Shown piece after piece: positions 6,289 through 7,629 of a stretch of 7,629 bases of DNA. Positions within the stretch are counted from its first letter, which is position 1, and each line of letters begins with the position of its first letter. The position numbers were made by a program, and so were the translations under genes. The notes under the pieces are model-generated. The model ran no database searches. It was not told the origin of the DNA and was given only the letters and a program-made list of their open reading frames with translations. The DNA lies in contig PMJK01000143.1 of the NCBI GenBank assembly GCA_003158505.1, positions 1 to 7,629 of the forward strand, written 5' to 3'. Origin of the DNA: Holophagaceae bacterium. GTDB lineage: Bacteria > Acidobacteriota > Holophagae > Holophagales > Holophagaceae.

Positions 6289-7268
6289 ATCGCTTCGAAT
6301 CAGACCTCCTCGCGCAGATCCAGCGCCGGGGTGATGACGTCAGCGGCCGCGTGCTCGTGGCCTGCTCGGGCGGCGGCGATTCTGTGGCGCTTCTCGTGCT
6401 GCTTTGGACTCTCCGCAAAAGCCTGGGGCTCGATCTGTGCGTGGCCCATGCGGAGCATGGCCTGCGTGAGGAGTCGCCGGAGGACGCGGCCTTCGTGCGC
6501 CAGCTCTGCCGGGCGCTAAATCTGGATCTGGCCGAAGCTTCCCTGGGTGTGAGGGCCCACGCCCAAGAGGAGGGTATCGGTCTGGAGATGGCCGCCCGGG
6601 CCCTGCGCTGGGATTGGCTTCGACAGGAGGCCGGCCAGTGTGGCGCGGGCGCCGTGGCTACCGGACACACGCTGGACGATCACTCGGAGACGGTCTTCCT
6701 GCGCCTCGCTCGCGGGGGCGGCCTGGGTTGTCTGCACCCGCTGGCCCCGCGTCAGGGCCTGCGCTGGTCACCCCTGGCCGAGATCCGCCGTGCCGATCTG
6801 CGCGATTACCTGAGTGCCAAGCACATCCCCTGGCGAGAGGATGCGAGCAACGCAGAATCGTTCACCGCGCGAAACCGTTGGAGGCCAATCCTGGATGTGA
6901 TGCGCAAAGAGGCACCAGAGCTCGACCGCCATCTCTTCGAGACGCACCTCCAGGCAGACGAGGCCGAACGTCTGGCCCAGTCCCTGATTGCCGGATGGGA
7001 AGGCACGCGGTGGTACGTCGAGGATGGGGCCGTCGCATTCCTGCGTGAACCTTGGACCGAGTTGGAACTGCGCTGGACGCTCGAGGCGGCCTTCCGGCGG
7101 CTGGGCTGGCCCAGGGAATCGGCCCTTCTGCGCGGCCTCACCCCCTGGTTCGCCGAGCGCCTCGTCCATGCCCGAAAATCCTCGACTTGGGGGAATTTCT
7201 ACCTAAACCCTGAACCTAATGGAAGGTATATGCATCTAAGACAAGGACCGCTGCCTTCCGGAACCTAG
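6285..7268 (+). CDS. tilS: tRNA(Ile)-lysidine synthase TilS (short form)
   Basis: A 327-aa ATP-dependent enzyme that converts C34 of the tRNA-Ile CAU anticodon to lysidine, letting it read AUA. The PP-loop SGGGDS is at 28-33, AHAEHGLREES at 54-64 matches the usual HxNHGLR motif, GHTLDDHSETVFLRLARGG at 127-145 is the catalytic/ATP block, and IPWREDASN (181-189) with RNRWR (196-200) is the tRNA-binding signature. The large C-terminal domain of E. coli TilS (about 430 aa) is mostly absent; the length resembles compact Aquifex-type TilS. The start is GTG at 6285, sharing a GTGA overlap with bshB1; the frame is open further upstream, but that part lies wholly inside bshB1. The last 25 codons are much richer in A/T than the rest and reach to the ftsH control region. 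The frequent tilS-ftsH neighbourhood supports the call. Confidence 0.95.
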   Translation: MNRFESDLLAQIQRRGDDVSGRVLVACSGGGDSVALLVLLWTLRKSLGLDLCVAHAEHGLREESPEDAAFVRQLCRALNLDLAEASLGVRAHAQEEGIGLEMAARALRWDWLRQEAGQCGAGAVATGHTLDDHSETVFLRLARGGGLGCLHPLAPRQGLRWSPLAEIRRADLRDYLSAKHIPWREDASNAESFTARNRWRPILDVMRKEAPELDRHLFETHLQADEAERLAQSLIAGWEGTRWYVEDGAVAFLREPWTELELRWTLEAAFRRLGWPRESALLRGLTPWFAERLVHARKSSTWGNFYLNPEPNGRYMHLRQGPLPSGT

Positions 7269-7312
7269 TAAACTGGAGGGCCACCCGGGCTCGTGCCCCA
7301 AGGAGTGACCCT
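7201..7312 (+). promoter_or_regulatory. Probable ftsH promoter and leader region
   Basis: From about 7195 the base composition turns A/T-rich within the tilS end, then a 44-nt gap leads to ftsH. Candidate -10 hexamers are TATATG (7227-7232) and TAAACT (7269-7274); no convincing -35 was found for either. GAACCTA recurs at 7212-7218 and 7261-7267, GGAAGG (7221-7226) pairs with CCTTCC (7254-7259), and GGGC-TCGT-GCCC forms a small hairpin at 7287-7298 just before the ribosome site. A separate promoter for ftsH is an inference; read-through from tilS is also possible because no terminator was seen. Confidence 0.4.
7300..7305 (+). promoter_or_regulatory. Ribosome binding site that decides the ftsH start
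   Basis: AAGGAG lies 7 nt before a TTG at 7313 but 16 nt before the ATG at 7322. Normal spacing therefore favours TTG as the initiator. Confidence 0.75.
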
Positions 7313-7629
7313 TTGAATTCCATGATGAAAAGCGTGCTGGTCTGGCTGGGCATCATTGCCCTCTTGGTACTGGCCTTCCGCCAGATCCCCCAGAACAGCC
7401 GCCAGATCGAAATCCCCTTCTCGACCTTCTACACCGAAGGCGTGGGGGGCAAATACAAGTCCGTGACCCTTTCCGGTTTCGATGTGGAAGGCACCTACAA
7501 GCAGCCCGATAAGAATGGCAAGACCGGCGAGATCATCGACAAGTTCCGCACCGTGGCCCCGCCCATGCAGGATCTGGGCAAGGTCATCCTCAGCTGGAAG
7601 ACCGAGGGTCAGATCGAGGAATTCAAGGC
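7313..7629 (+). CDS. ftsH: ATP-dependent zinc metalloprotease FtsH, N-terminal part
   Basis: The gene runs off the window end; about 105 codons are visible. The product is a membrane-anchored AAA+ protease that degrades misfolded membrane proteins and selected regulators. From the TTG start the protein reads MNSMMKSVLVWLGIIALLVL, with a first transmembrane helix at about 7-22, then the short periplasmic domain: IPFSTFYTEG (34-43), VTLSGFDVEGTYKQ (51-64), FRTVAPPMQDLGKVILSWKTEG (78-99). This matches the usual FtsH order (a 'YSEF' strand, a 'V..V.I.G..I.G' strand pair, 'T..P....L...L...GV'). The second membrane helix, AAA module and HEXXH site lie beyond the window. TTG gives MNS at the N-terminus, as in many FtsH proteins, and has proper ribosome-site spacing; ATG at 7322 or 7325 are alternatives. 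The tilS-ftsH order supports the call. Confidence 0.9.
   Translation, partial: MNSMMKSVLVWLGIIALLVLAFRQIPQNSRQIEIPFSTFYTEGVGGKYKSVTLSGFDVEGTYKQPDKNGKTGEIIDKFRTVAPPMQDLGKVILSWKTEGQIEEFK

Noticed and set aside
7180..7268. Frameshift or truncation at the tilS end
   Set aside because: The composition changes, but the frame is open, the total length fits compact TilS proteins, and ftsH follows at once.

Overview
The window looks like a chromosomal segment of a high-GC bacterium, most likely an Acidobacteriota of the Holophaga/Geothrix type. That placement is inferred from a bacillithiol gene pair (bshC-bshB1) followed directly by tilS and ftsH, strong G/C preference at third codon positions, and a PurN of the 'GMYG' subtype; it has not been tested by a database search. 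It reads as ordinary housekeeping chromosome: no transposase, integrase, phage gene, CRISPR array, rRNA or tRNA was seen.

Layout. Positions 1-208 are non-coding and packed with short perfect inverted repeats and a few direct repeats (a REP-like structured element). Three genes then run leftward in one tight unit: a small beta-rich protein (start 2158), phosphate acetyltransferase pta (start 1798) and the purine enzyme purN (start 797), with a 9-nt gap and a GTGA stop/start overlap. Diverging from this unit is a tiny lysine/proline/alanine-rich basic protein (2307-2492, rightward), which converges within 6 nt on a second leftward pair: an MgtC/DUF4010 membrane protein (2499-3806) preceded by an unrecognised 157-aa protein (3826-4299). 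A divergent control region at 4300-4393 holds two 17-bp tandem repeats. From it a rightward unit begins: bshC (4394), bshB1 (5563) and tilS (6285), joined by ATGA and GTGA overlaps, then ftsH, whose 5' part fills the window end and which most likely starts at a TTG at 7313.

How the genes relate. BshB1 deacetylates GlcNAc-malate and BshC adds cysteine to the product, the last two steps of bacillithiol synthesis; the first enzyme, BshA, is not in the window. TilS (tRNA-Ile lysidine synthase) and FtsH (membrane AAA+ protease) are often neighbours in bacteria. Pta links acetyl-CoA to acetyl-phosphate and PurN uses formyl-tetrahydrofolate in purine synthesis; their coupling looks like shared expression rather than a shared pathway.

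I did not find a clearly new biological system. The points most worth a second look are the hairpin array at 1-208, the tandem repeat between the divergent genes at 4300-4333, the unusually short BshC, the TTG start of ftsH, and the AT-rich 3' end of tilS that probably carries control signals for ftsH.
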